64,000 nt of DNA, taken from NCBI GenBank assembly GCA_036262075.1, contig DATAJO010000021.1:1-64000 (forward strand), in the 5' to 3' direction. The translations under genes were made by a program, and so were the position numbers. The notes under the pieces are model-generated. The model saw only the letters and a list, made by a program, of their open reading frames with translations, had not been told where the DNA came from and did not search any database. The DNA comes from JACDBZ01 sp036262075. Its GTDB lineage: Bacteria; Chloroflexota; Limnocylindria; QHBO01. Positions 26,921 through 35,246 of this stretch are shown here, piece by piece (position 1 is the first letter of the stretch; every line of letters starts with the position of its first letter).

Positions 26921-29900
26921 TTACTCGACGGCCCGATGCAGGAAGGCGGTCATCTGCGCTCGCGTGACGACCGACGCGGGGCAGTACGTCGTGGCCGTGC
27001 ATCCGGTGGTGATGCCGGACTCACGCAGGGCATTGATGTTCGCCTCGTGGGCGTTGCCCTCGTCATCGGTGAAGTAGTCGTTCGCCGTCGCCGGCAGATC
27101 GAACGCCCTCACCAGGAACGAGGCCATCTGGTCGCGCTTCACGTTCGAGCTCGGGCAGTACTTCCCGGTTCCGCAACCACCGGTGATTCCCGCCGCGGCG
27201 AGCCGGTTGATCGCGTCCTCGTGGAAGTTGCCGTCGTCATCGGTGAAGAAGTCCTCATCGGTCTCGGGCAGGTCGAGGACCCGATCGAGGAACGTCGCCA
27301 TCTGGTCGCGCTTCACCGAGCTGTTCGGGCAGAACAACGGCGGCGAGCTCGAGCAGCCAGTGGTCACGCCGTTCTCGTACGCCCACAGGATGTCCTCGAC
27401 GAACGAGGAGCCCGCGATGTCGTCGAACGGCAGGGTCGGGACCGTGGTTGGCCGGAGGACGAGCGCCTCCAGCTCCTGCGGCGCGCCGGTCTTGTAGAGG
27501 CTCGTGCCATCGGACAGCGTGCCGTCGGTGAAGAGCAGGACGCCCTTCTCGCCGACGTTCGTGTCGATGGTGCCGAAGTCGAGCACGGTCGCGGGCACGC
27601 TCTCGCCTGCCGGGACGGTGCCGAAGCCGGCGCTGCCATCGATGAGCGGGAAGAACCGCTCGCCGAGCGGCGCGAACTCCAGGTCCAGGATCTGGTCGGT
27701 GACCAGGCCCTGGAAGTAGATGTCCACCGCGAACAGGTCGGCGTGGAGCGTTCGACCGTAGTCCTCGGCCGACAGGCCGATGTCCTCGGCGCAGATCGTC
27801 AGCACGGTGTTGCCGCTGTTCGTCGCGTGATCGGTGAAGAACACGGGCGTGGCGGCGCCACCGGCGAACGACTGGACGAAGACGAGGTTCCGGCCGTCCG
27901 ACAGGTTGCCGGCCAGCTCGAAGGTGAAGACGGCGTAGTCGTAGTCGCCGTCGCCATCGGTGTCGATGTCCCACTCGAACGCCGCGGGGGCATTCGCATG
28001 GGTCTGGCGCTCCCAGGTGTTGACCGCCAGGAGCAGCAGGAACGACTCGCCCGCCACGCAGAAGTCGTCGACCGGGATGGTCTGGACGCCCGCGTAGCGC
28101 AGGTCGATGTTCGGAGCCTGGCCGCCCTCGGCGCCGATGGGCAGCCGCGACGACTCGCCGATGAGCGAGTAGCCCTCGATCTGCGTATCGCCGGCGCCGT
28201 TGTTGGTCAGCGTGGCGGTCCCGGCCGGAAGGCCGAAGGCCGTCTCGTCGAGCACGACGTCCTCGGAAGCGGCCGTCGTCGCGCCGGACTGGCGCGGCAG
28301 GACGTGCCAGGCCAGGTGGAGCGTGTCGACGCCCTCGGCCGAGAGCTCGATGTAGCCGTCGTAGTCGAGCAAGTCGAACGGCGCGGGGTTCGCGCCGAGG
28401 CTGCCCGAGTTGGGCGTCCACACCCGCAGCGCGGCCGTGTCGATCGTCACGGTGACGTCGAACGTGGCCGTGTCGTTGGCGGGGACGGTGACCTGGGCCG
28501 GTGCCGTCACGTCGACCGCACCGTTCGCCTCGTCGTTCGCGAAGCGGAACGACGGGGTGATGTCGAAGGTCTGCTCCGCGTCGGAGTAGTTCGCGACGGT
28601 GACCTCACGGGTGAGCGTCGTCGTCTCGTCCCACGAATCGACGAAGCCGAACGACAGCGCGCCGCTCTCCAGCTCGCTGTCCCAGGCCGCGAAGTCGGCC
28701 CCGGCAAGCGACTGGTCGACGCGAACCTCACCGGCGCCGATCCGCATGATCGCCGCGAGCGGCGCGCTGATCGGAGCATCCGGTGCGGCGTTCCAGATCT
28801 CGGTCTCCGCATAGTTCATGAGGAGGGCCTTGATCTCGCCCGGCGACCGCTCGTCATCGGCCAGCGCCTCCATGAGGAGGGCCGCCGAGCCGGAGATCAT
28901 CGGGGTGGCGCCTGACGTCCCGCCGAACGGCGTCGTGCCGTCGCCGGTGCCCGCCTCGGCCGAGACGGAGGCGCCCGGCGCCCCGATCTCGGGCTTGATG
29001 CGGGTGTCGAGCATCGTCGGGCCGCGAGACGAGGAGCCGACGAGCGTCTGGACGAGCGGCAAGCCACTGGCCGGATCGAACCCGACCGTGACCTCGCCAT
29101 CGTCCAGCGCCGCCTTCAGCGCGTTGCTCGTGGCCTGGTGGATCATGAAGCCGGGGATGTCCCCACACGCATCCGCGGGGCAGTCGCCGAGGGCGCCGGT
29201 GAACGGCTCGCCCGGGGCGACCAGGCCGATGATGCCCGCCTCGCCACCGGCGAGGGCGATGTTCGCGACCTTCTCGCTGAAGTTGCAGACGCCCCGGTTG
29301 ACGAGGACGATCTGCCCGCTGAGGTCGACGCCATCGAACGGGTTCGGCTGGTTCGGATCACTGGCGCCCGTGCCGTCGAGCCGGCATCCGAGCGCGCGGC
29401 CCGCGGTGGTGTCGTCAAACGTCAGCGGGAACTCGAGCGCGGTGTCGAGCGGCGCCGACCAGTCCTGGTGGACCGCCGGGTACGGGCCGAGGCCATCCGG
29501 GGTCACCACCTCGAGCAGAGGCAGGACCTCGAGCGGCATCGACGTCTGGGCCACCGAGATCGCGCTCCGGGTGGCTGCCGGCGTGCTCGTGATGTATGGC
29601 TTGTCGGACGCGTTGCCCGACGCGGCCACCGTCAGGACCCCGAGCTCGGCGGCGTTCTCGACGGCCAGCGACAGGTCGTCGTCGAAGGCCTGCCCGTAGT
29701 CCGAGCCGAGCGACATGTTGATGATGTCGACGTGGTCCGCGGTGTCGCCGTCCGCGTTCGGGTCGAGGGCGTAGTCCATGCCGAGCATGAGGGCCACGCC
29801 GCTGCACGACGTGGAGACCGCCGAGCAGACCTTGACGGCATGCAGCTCGACGCCGGGGGCGACGCCGTTGATGCCGCCGATGATGTCGGACACGTGCGTG

Positions 29901-30724
29901 CCATGGCCGCCCGAGCACAGCGTGTCGGAATCACCGACCGTCTTGCCACCGCAGTCGATCGGGTCCGGATCGGGCGCGAGACGCCCGTTCGGCCAGACCT
30001 CACCGACGTAGTCGAAGCCGCCGACGATGTTCGTGTGCGTATCGATCAGCGCCCAGTCGGGCTGGTTCTTGTTCTCGGCCGACTCGGTGTTCGCGCCGTA
30101 GGCCGCGTCGTAGTCGTGCTCCGAGGCGAGGTCGCCGAAGGCGGCATGCGTGTAGTCGATGCCGCTGTCGAGGACCGCGACCGACACGCCGGTGCCGTCG
30201 AAGCCCGCGCCCTGGACATCGGCGGCGCCGATGTAGGGCACCGTGTCCTCGAGCGACAGGGTGTAGTCGATGACCGGCGTGATGCGCTCGACGGCCGGAT
30301 CGGCGGCGAGCTCGGCGAGGCGGCTGGCGTCGACCTCGAGCACGAGCGCGTTCGTCGCGACCTTGAGCCGCGCGATGACGTTCTCGTTGAACCGGTTCAG
30401 GAACTGGTTCTGCTGGGTCGTGACCGTGCCGAGCGCTCGGCGCTGGGCGGCCGGGCTGCCGCCCTGGGCCGCGACGTCGGCGACCGGATCGGCAGACAAA
30501 CGAACGACCACCTGGCGCGTGCCGGTGGCCGAGAACAGCGATGCGTCGAGGACCGTCGGGCGGGCTGCGGTCACTCCGGAGAGCGATCCGTCAACCCGAA
30601 GGTCGTCGAGCGCTTGGGGCGCGGGTCGTGTCGGCCGTTCGGGGTCCACGGCCATCACGGCCGACCCTCCGAACAGGCTCATCACGAGCGCCAGGAGTAC
30701 GGGTAATGCGAAAACGCGACGCAC
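26921..30724 (-). CDS. Giant secreted subtilase (S8 peptidase) with three C-terminal SLH domains
   Basis: A 1267-residue exported protease. Signal peptide (VRRVFALPVLLALVMSLFGGSAVMA), inhibitor-I9-like prodomain (about 30-150), then the S8 domain with Asp in VAVLDSGIDYTHAAF (about 187), His in GHGTHVSD (about 275) and Ser in GGTSGATPMISGSAALL (about 604). A PA domain is inserted before the Ser (VNRGVCNFSEKVANIALAGGEAGIIG). Fibronectin-like regions follow, then three SLH domains at about 1100-1267, each with the clade-typical GC...YCP-like cysteine pair, for non-covalent anchoring to a pyruvylated wall polymer. The GTG at 30724 is chosen for its GGAGG and clean signal peptide. The promoter is at 30812-30841. 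Confidence 0.93.
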   Translation of the reverse strand: MRRVFALPVLLALVMSLFGGSAVMAVDPERPTRPAPQALDDLRVDGSLSGVTAARPTVLDASLFSATGTRQVVVRLSADPVADVAAQGGSPAAQRRALGTVTTQQNQFLNRFNENVIARLKVATNALVLEVDASRLAELAADPAVERITPVIDYTLSLEDTVPYIGAADVQGAGFDGTGVSVAVLDSGIDYTHAAFGDLASEHDYDAAYGANTESAENKNQPDWALIDTHTNIVGGFDYVGEVWPNGRLAPDPDPIDCGGKTVGDSDTLCSGGHGTHVSDIIGGINGVAPGVELHAVKVCSAVSTSCSGVALMLGMDYALDPNADGDTADHVDIINMSLGSDYGQAFDDDLSLAVENAAELGVLTVAASGNASDKPYITSTPAATRSAISVAQTSMPLEVLPLLEVVTPDGLGPYPAVHQDWSAPLDTALEFPLTFDDTTAGRALGCRLDGTGASDPNQPNPFDGVDLSGQIVLVNRGVCNFSEKVANIALAGGEAGIIGLVAPGEPFTGALGDCPADACGDIPGFMIHQATSNALKAALDDGEVTVGFDPASGLPLVQTLVGSSSRGPTMLDTRIKPEIGAPGASVSAEAGTGDGTTPFGGTSGATPMISGSAALLMEALADDERSPGEIKALLMNYAETEIWNAAPDAPISAPLAAIMRIGAGEVRVDQSLAGADFAAWDSELESGALSFGFVDSWDETTTLTREVTVANYSDAEQTFDITPSFRFANDEANGAVDVTAPAQVTVPANDTATFDVTVTIDTAALRVWTPNSGSLGANPAPFDLLDYDGYIELSAEGVDTLHLAWHVLPRQSGATTAASEDVVLDETAFGLPAGTATLTNNGAGDTQIEGYSLIGESSRLPIGAEGGQAPNIDLRYAGVQTIPVDDFCVAGESFLLLLAVNTWERQTHANAPAAFEWDIDTDGDGDYDYAVFTFELAGNLSDGRNLVFVQSFAGGAATPVFFTDHATNSGNTVLTICAEDIGLSAEDYGRTLHADLFAVDIYFQGLVTDQILDLEFAPLGERFFPLIDGSAGFGTVPAGESVPATVLDFGTIDTNVGEKGVLLFTDGTLSDGTSLYKTGAPQELEALVLRPTTVPTLPFDDIAGSSFVEDILWAYENGVTTGCSSSPPLFCPNSSVKRDQMATFLDRVLDLPETDEDFFTDDDGNFHEDAINRLAAAGITGGCGTGKYCPSSNVKRDQMASFLVRAFDLPATANDYFTDDEGNAHEANINALRESGITTGCTATTYCPASVVTRAQMTAFLHRAVE

Positions 30725-30811
30725 GGTTCCTCCCTCGTTCGTGGCGTACTCCACAGCACGGGCACGGGCTCCCCAGAGGATGGGGCGTGGTGTGGGGTCC
30801 TTGCGCCGGTG

Positions 30812-30841
30812 ATGCTAGTCCCGGCCGTCACCGAGCGTCAA
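30812..30841 (-). promoter_or_regulatory. Subtilase promoter (TTGACG-N18-TAGCAT)
   Basis: On the minus strand -35 TTGACG (30836-30841) and -10 TAGCAT (30812-30817) are 18 bp apart. The leader is about 80 nt and ends in GGAGG before the GTG. Confidence 0.6.
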
Positions 30842-30934
30842 CGATTTTGCGCGGCCTGGAACCATTGGATCGCGGGTGACGGTACGACCCGCGTCTGCAG
30901 GGCAACCGGCCGGGCAGCCGCGGCGTCCTGCCAG

Positions 30935-30940
30935 CATGAT
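30935..30940 (+). promoter_or_regulatory. Possible leaderless -10 box (CATGAT)
   Basis: CATGAT ends 7 nt before the ATG at 30948, the same arrangement as at 13243. It overlaps an alternative in-frame ATG at 30936. Confidence 0.35.
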
Positions 30941-30947
30941 CTGGCAC

Positions 30948-31439
30948 ATGCGCCCCACCATCTCGGCCCGACGCCTCGCCGCACCGATCGGCCTCCTCGT
31001 CGTCCCGCTCGTCCTCGCCGCCTGCGCCTCGGGCGCCGGTGCATCGCAGCACCCGGACGAGCCCTCGGCGTCGGGAGCGCCGGGCTCCAGCGAACGCCCG
31101 ACGGCATCCCGCAACCTGCCCCAGCCGGCGCCGTCCGAGTCCACCGCCGCCGTGGTCGGCGAGGTGCCCGACGAGCTGCTCGACCGGATCCTGGCCGACG
31201 CGGCGGAGCGTGCCGGCGTGGCGGTGGACGACATCGAGGTCCGGCGGGCCGAGGAGGTGGTCTGGAACGATGGCTCGCTCGGCTGCCCGGAGCCGGGGAT
31301 GATGTACACCCAGGCCCTCGTCGACGGGTACCACGTCGTCCTCGAGGCCGATGGCACGGAGCTCGACTACCGGGCGTCCGCGACGGGCGACTTCAGGCTG
31401 TGCGAGAGCCCCGGTCCGCCGGCGGGCGGCGGCGGCTGA
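30948..31439 (+). CDS. Lipoprotein with a WNDGSLGCPEPG-type domain
   Basis: A 163-residue lipoprotein: signal peptide ending LLVVPLVLAAC, a Ser/Pro/Ala-rich linker to about 75, then a compact domain of about 80 residues (VPDELLDRILADAAERAGV, VVWNDGSLGCPEPGMMYTQALVDGYHVVLEADG, FRLCESP). I recall the W-x-D-G-S-L-G-C-P...Y-T-Q-A motif in many uncharacterised actinobacterial, cyanobacterial and chloroflexal secreted proteins. Its two cysteines probably form a disulfide. No activity is known. The start is chosen from the CATGAT box; 30936 or further upstream is possible. Confidence 0.75.
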   Translation: MRPTISARRLAAPIGLLVVPLVLAACASGAGASQHPDEPSASGAPGSSERPTASRNLPQPAPSESTAAVVGEVPDELLDRILADAAERAGVAVDDIEVRRAEEVVWNDGSLGCPEPGMMYTQALVDGYHVVLEADGTELDYRASATGDFRLCESPGPPAGGGG

Positions 31440-31463
31440 TCAGGGCGCTGCCCTCGCTGCTGA

Positions 31464-31883
31464 TCAGAGGAAGCGCAGGTCGTCGGCCTCGGACTCGTCG
31501 ACGGCGCGGGCGCAGGTCGGGCACCACAGCCGTGCCTCCATCGGCGTGCCGCACAGCCCGTGACGCATCGGCTCCGCGTGGCGGGATCCGCGCGCGCCCC
31601 AGTCGGCAAGGAGCCGCAGCACTCCGGCCAGCTCGAGGCCCTCGGCCGACAGCGCGTACGTGAAGCGCGGCGGGCGCTCGGAATACGGTGTGACGTGGAT
31701 GATCCGCTCCCCTTCGAGCCTGCGCAGTCGATCCGACAGGATGTTCGGCGCGATCCCCGCCACCGCCTCCGACAGCTCGCCGAAGCGCTTCGGACCGTCG
31801 AGCAGGGCCTCGATGACGAGGAGGCTCCATCGGTCGCCGACGCGCTCGAGCGCGGCCGCCAGGGGGGTCTGTGGCTCGGCCAT
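31464..31883 (-). CDS. HxlR-family transcriptional regulator
   Basis: A 139-residue winged-helix regulator of the HxlR family (redox/electrophile-responsive or carbon regulators, dimeric). Typical blocks: LERVGDRWSLLVIEALLDGPKRFGELSEAV, then GIAPNILSDRLRRLEGERII and YALSAEGLELAGVLRLLADWG. The C-terminal extension has CGTPMEARLWCPTCARAV, three cysteines that could bind zinc or sense thiol stress. The classic N-terminal Cys of HxlR/YodB regulators is absent. It is divergent from the PDZ protease gene with a 23-bp palindrome between. It is leaderless, with TACAGT ending 6 nt before the ATG. Confidence 0.9.
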   Translation of the reverse strand: MAEPQTPLAAALERVGDRWSLLVIEALLDGPKRFGELSEAVAGIAPNILSDRLRRLEGERIIHVTPYSERPPRFTYALSAEGLELAGVLRLLADWGARGSRHAEPMRHGLCGTPMEARLWCPTCARAVDESEADDLRFL

Positions 31884-31889
31884 GGCGGC

Positions 31890-31895
31890 ACTGTA
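31890..31895 (-). promoter_or_regulatory. Leaderless -10 box (TACAGT) of the HxlR gene
   Basis: TACAGT on the minus strand ends exactly 6 nt before the ATG at 31883. Confidence 0.55.
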
Positions 31896-31927
31896 GGGCA
31901 CCGGGCTTGACATCGGTCCGCGTGGGA

Positions 31928-31950
31928 GTAACTTGCGCATTGCAAGTCAC
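31928..31950. promoter_or_regulatory. Candidate HxlR operator (GTAACTTGC-N5-GCAAGTCAC)
   Basis: Inverted repeat with 9-bp arms (8 of 9 complementary) and a 5-nt spacer, between the divergent HxlR regulator and PDZ-protease genes. Position and symmetry suggest autoregulation and control of the protease operon. Confidence 0.6.
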
Positions 31951-31975
31951 ATCCTACTGCGAGGCACGAACGAAC

Positions 31976-32851
31976 ATGGCAGCCCTGGCGGAGCTCGGCC
32001 GGGAGATCGGTGAGATCGCGGAGCGCGTCGGACCGTCGGTGGTCGGGATCGGCAACCGATGGCGTGGCGGCTCCGGCGTGGTCATCGCCGAGAACCGGGT
32101 CCTCACCAACGCCCACAACCTCCACGGTGACGAGGTCACCGTCACCTTCGCCGATGGCCGAACCGCATCGGCGCGAGCGCTCGGCGTCGACGCCGATGGC
32201 GACGTCGCGGTCCTCGAGGCCGATACGACCGGCGCCCCGGCGCTCGAATTCGCCGACGACGCGGCGCCGGGGATCGGCACGCCGGTCGTCGCGCTGGGCA
32301 ACCCGAACGGCCACGGTCCGCGCGTCACGTTCGGCTTCGTCAGCGGCACCGATCGAACGTTCCGCGGTCCGCGTGGCCGGCGCGTGGCCGGCGCCATCGA
32401 GCACACCGCGCCGCTCATGCCCGGCTCGTCGGGCGGACCGGTCGTGAATCTCGAGGGCCGGCTGCTGGGGATCAACACGAACCGCATCGGCCACGGCTTC
32501 TACCAGGCCATCGCCGCCGATGCCGCCCTCCGGGATCGGATCGCGGGGCTCGGTCGTGGCGAGACGCCGAAGCGGCGCCGGCTGGGCGTGGGGCTGGCGC
32601 CCGCGCACGTCGCCCGCCAGCTGCGCCGCGCGGTCGGCCTGCCGGAGCGCGACGGCCTCCTCGTCCGCGAGGTCGAGGAGGACTCCCCCGCCGCGGAGGC
32701 GGGCATCGCGGAGGGCGACCTCATCGTCGCCGTCGGCGATCGGGCCATCGCCAGCGCCGACGACCTGTTCGACGCGCTCGCCGGGGAGGGGCCGCTCGAG
32801 ATCACGGTCCTCCGCGGCAACGACGAGCGCCGGGTTACAGTCGCAGCATGA
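31976..32851 (+). CDS. Trypsin-like serine protease with PDZ domain (HtrA-like), no signal peptide
   Basis: A 291-residue S1C-type protease. The chymotrypsin-fold triad is His in VLTNAHNLHGD (about 42), Asp in DADGDVAVLEAD (about 72) and Ser in MPGSSGGPVVN (about 150). A PDZ domain follows at about 200-290 (GLLVREVEEDSPAAEAGIAEGDLIVAVGDRAI). Unlike most DegP/DegQ/HtrA proteins it has no signal peptide or membrane anchor, so it appears cytoplasmic. Its promoter region carries the palindrome shared with the divergent HxlR regulator, which suggests stress-induced expression. It overlaps the downstream Ddn-like gene (ATGA). Only GAGG 11 nt upstream serves as a weak ribosome site. Confidence 0.88.
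   Translation: MAALAELGREIGEIAERVGPSVVGIGNRWRGGSGVVIAENRVLTNAHNLHGDEVTVTFADGRTASARALGVDADGDVAVLEADTTGAPALEFADDAAPGIGTPVVALGNPNGHGPRVTFGFVSGTDRTFRGPRGRRVAGAIEHTAPLMPGSSGGPVVNLEGRLLGINTNRIGHGFYQAIAADAALRDRIAGLGRGETPKRRRLGVGLAPAHVARQLRRAVGLPERDGLLVREVEEDSPAAEAGIAEGDLIVAVGDRAIASADDLFDALAGEGPLEITVLRGNDERRVTVAA
32836..32841 (+). promoter_or_regulatory. Leaderless -10 box (TACAGT) of the Ddn-like gene
   Basis: TACAGT inside the protease gene ends exactly 6 nt before the ATG at 32848, so the downstream gene may have its own leaderless transcript besides operon read-through. Confidence 0.45.
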
Positions 32852-33273
32852 CCACGACGAGCCCCCTCCCGGAGCCGGTGCGTCGCGAGCTCGAGCACGG
32901 CGGGCCGATGGACATCACCACCATCGGCGGCAAGAGCGGTCAGCCGCGCCGCATCGAGCTCGTGTACCACACCATCGACGGCCGGATCATCATCAGCGGC
33001 CGCCCGGGCTTCCCCCGCGGCTGGGTCGCGAACCTCAAGGCGAATCCGCGCATGACATTCCACCTCAAGCGGAACGTCGTGGCGGATCTCCCCGCCATCG
33101 GCCGGGTCGTCACCGACCGGGCCGAGCGCGAGCGCCTGCTGGCGCCGATCGCCCGGCTGTGGGGCTACGACCTGGCGCTCATGGTCGCGTCCGCTCCCTG
33201 CGTCGAGGTCACGTTCGCTACCGACGTGATCGACGAGCCCGAGGCCGCCGACACCCGGGCCGCGACGGGATAG
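32848..33273 (+). CDS. Deazaflavin (F420)-dependent nitroreductase-like protein
   Basis: A 141-residue split-barrel protein of the DUF385/Ddn family: ITTIGGKSGQPRRIELVYHTIDGRIIISGRPG (residues about 23-54, the cofactor-binding strands) and WVANLKANPRMTFHLK (near 60-75, the Lys/Arg region contacting the F420 phosphate). Ddn-type proteins reduce quinones or nitroaromatics with F420H2. The gene follows the PDZ protease with an ATGA overlap and also has its own -10 box, so it is probably co-controlled by HxlR and independently expressed. The substrate is unknown. Confidence 0.85.
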   Translation: MTTTSPLPEPVRRELEHGGPMDITTIGGKSGQPRRIELVYHTIDGRIIISGRPGFPRGWVANLKANPRMTFHLKRNVVADLPAIGRVVTDRAERERLLAPIARLWGYDLALMVASAPCVEVTFATDVIDEPEAADTRAATG

Positions 33274-33294
33274 CCACCGGCCGCACCGAGCGCG

Positions 33295-33300
33295 TACCCT
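33295..33300 (+). promoter_or_regulatory. Leaderless -10 box (TACCCT)
   Basis: TACCCT ends 7 nt before the ATG at 33308, without a Shine-Dalgarno. Confidence 0.45.
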
Positions 33301-33307
33301 GCGGGGC

Positions 33308-33790
33308 ATGTATCCCTACATCGTCCTGCTCCACGTGGTCGGCGCGTTCACCTTCGCCCTCGCCCACGGGGTATCGGTGGCGGTCAGCCTGCGGCTGCGC
33401 GGGGTGCAATCGCGGGAGCAGGTCGCCGGGCTGCTCGAGCTCTCGCAGATGGCGGTCGGCGGGCTGTACATCGGCCTGCTGCTCCTCCTCATCGGCGGCG
33501 TGTGGGCAGGCTTCGCGGGCGACCACTGGGATCGCGGCTGGATCTGGGCGGCGCTCGGCATCCTCGTCGCGATCATCGTGGCGATGTACGCGATCGCCAC
33601 GCCGTACTACGCGCGCATGCGCGTCGCCGCGGGCGTGATGACCGACCCGAAGGCCGCGGAGAAGTTCGGCAACCCGGGACCCGAGGAGCTGAAGCGCATG
33701 GCGCAGTCGTCGCGGCCGGTGTGGCTCGCGCTCATCGGCGGCATCGGCCTCCTCGTCATCCTGTGGCTCATGGTGGTCAAGCCCTTCTGA
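33308..33790 (+). CDS. DUF2269-like integral membrane protein
   Basis: A 160-residue four-span membrane protein: TM at about 2-20 (IVLLHVVGAFTFALAHGVSV), 48-68, 80-100 and 135-155. The first helix carries His9 and His20, and the second and third loops are short, as in DUF2269-type putative integral membrane proteins. Function unknown; paired membrane histidines could hold a cofactor such as heme. Its stop codon overlaps the apparent CTG start of the next gene, suggesting co-translation with the FAD oxidoreductase. Confidence 0.75.
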   Translation: MYPYIVLLHVVGAFTFALAHGVSVAVSLRLRGVQSREQVAGLLELSQMAVGGLYIGLLLLLIGGVWAGFAGDHWDRGWIWAALGILVAIIVAMYAIATPYYARMRVAAGVMTDPKAAEKFGNPGPEELKRMAQSSRPVWLALIGGIGLLVILWLMVVKPF

Positions 33791-35229
33791 CCGCGAGCGA
33801 GCGACGCCTCGACGCGGTCGTCGTGGGCGGTGGCCCGAACGGGCTCGCCGCCGCGATCGTCCTCGCCCGCGCCGGGCGATCGGTTCGGCTCTTCGAGGCA
33901 CGCGACACCGTCGGCGGCGGCTGCCGATCGGCCGAGCTCACGCTCCCCGGGGTCGTCCACGACGTGTGCAGCGCCGTCCATCCGCTCGGCCGCTCCTCGC
34001 CGCTGTTCCGGGAGCTCGACCTCGAGCGCCACGGCCTGACCTGGATCGAGCCGCCGATCCAGATCGCCCATCCGCTCGACGACGGCCGCGCGGCGCTCGT
34101 TCGCCGGGACGTCCTGTCCACGGCGGCGACGTTCGACGACGAGGCCGATGCGCGCGCCTACGCGCGCTGGATGCGCCCGGTCGTCGCCGACTGGGACCTC
34201 ATCGTCCGCTCGCTCCTCGGCCCGTTGACCCTCGCGCCGGTCCGCCATCCGATGGCGCTCGGGCGCTTCGGCCTTCCGGCGCTGGTGCCGGTCGCGGCGC
34301 TGGCACGACGGTTCCGCTCGCCCGTCGTCCGTGCCCTCCTCGCCGGCTGCGGCGCGCACTCGTTCCTGCCGCCGACGGCGCTCCTCACCGGCGGCCTCGG
34401 TCTCGCGCTGCTGGTGAGCGCCCACGCCGTGGGCTGGCCGATCCCGCGCGGCGGCGCGCAGCGCGTCTCCGACGCGCTGGCCGCGGCCCTTGCCGAGGCG
34501 GGTGGGGAGATCGTGACCGGCGTCGAGGTGCGTGACCTTCGCGAGCTGCCCGAGCATCGGGCGGCGCTGCTCGACCTCACTCCGCGCCAGGTGCTCGCGA
34601 TCTCCGGCCGCCGGCTGCGCGGCCTCTACGCGGCCCAGCTGCGCCGCTATCGGTACGGGCCGGCCGCGTTCAAGCTCGACCTCGTCCTCGACGGACCGAT
34701 CCCGTGGCGCATCCCCGAGCTCGCCGAGGCGGGCACGGTCCATCTCGGGGGCAGGTACGAGGAGGTCGCCGCCTCCGAGCACGCAGTGGCCCGCGGCCGG
34801 GTCCACGAGCGCCCGTTCGTGCTCCTCTCCCAGCCATCCGCCTTCGACCCCACCCGGGCGCCGGAGGGCCGCCACGTGGTGTGGGCCTACTGCCACGTCC
34901 CGAACGGCTGGGCCGGCGACGCGACCGAGCGGATCCTCGGCCAGATCGAGCGCTTCGCTCCCGGCTTCCGCGACCGCATCCTGGCGCAGCACGTCATCCG
35001 GCCGGCGGACCTCGAGGCGTACAACGCGAACGACGTCGGCGGCGACATCAACGGCGGCCTCCAGCACTGGGCGCAGTTCTTCACCCGCCCGGCGCTCCGC
35101 TTCGACCCGTACCGCACGCCCGATCCCGGCATCCTCATCTGTTCCTCGTCGACGCCGCCGGGCGGTGGCGTCCACGGCCTGTGCGGGCTCCACGCGGCGC
35201 GCTCGGCGCTGCGCGGCCCGCTCCGCTAG
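33787..35229 (+). CDS. Phytoene-dehydrogenase-like FAD oxidoreductase, probable CTG start
   Basis: A 480-residue flavoprotein of the CrtI/phytoene-desaturase-like superfamily. The ADP-binding motif VVVGGGPNGLAAAIVLARAGRSVRLFEA begins near residue 11, and the dinucleotide-associated GGGCRSAELTLPGVVHDVCSAVHPLG follows. The C-terminal FAD contact is near 450 (STPPGGGVHGLCGLHAA). No ATG, GTG or TTG lies close to the start of the fold. A CTG at 33787 overlaps the upstream stop as CTGA and gives a normal 10-residue lead-in. A GTG at 33763 (28-bp overlap) is the alternative, without a ribosome site. Absence of crt genes leaves the substrate unknown. Confidence 0.85.
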   Translation: MTASERRLDAVVVGGGPNGLAAAIVLARAGRSVRLFEARDTVGGGCRSAELTLPGVVHDVCSAVHPLGRSSPLFRELDLERHGLTWIEPPIQIAHPLDDGRAALVRRDVLSTAATFDDEADARAYARWMRPVVADWDLIVRSLLGPLTLAPVRHPMALGRFGLPALVPVAALARRFRSPVVRALLAGCGAHSFLPPTALLTGGLGLALLVSAHAVGWPIPRGGAQRVSDALAAALAEAGGEIVTGVEVRDLRELPEHRAALLDLTPRQVLAISGRRLRGLYAAQLRRYRYGPAAFKLDLVLDGPIPWRIPELAEAGTVHLGGRYEEVAASEHAVARGRVHERPFVLLSQPSAFDPTRAPEGRHVVWAYCHVPNGWAGDATERILGQIERFAPGFRDRILAQHVIRPADLEAYNANDVGGDINGGLQHWAQFFTRPALRFDPYRTPDPGILICSSSTPPGGGVHGLCGLHAARSALRGPLR

Positions 35230-35234
35230 CGCCG

Positions 35235-35240
35235 TAGACT
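35235..35240 (+). promoter_or_regulatory. Leaderless -10 box (TAGACT) of the pantothenate genes
   Basis: TAGACT ends exactly 6 nt before the GTG at 35247. Confidence 0.5.
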
Positions 35241-35246
35241 CGGGGC

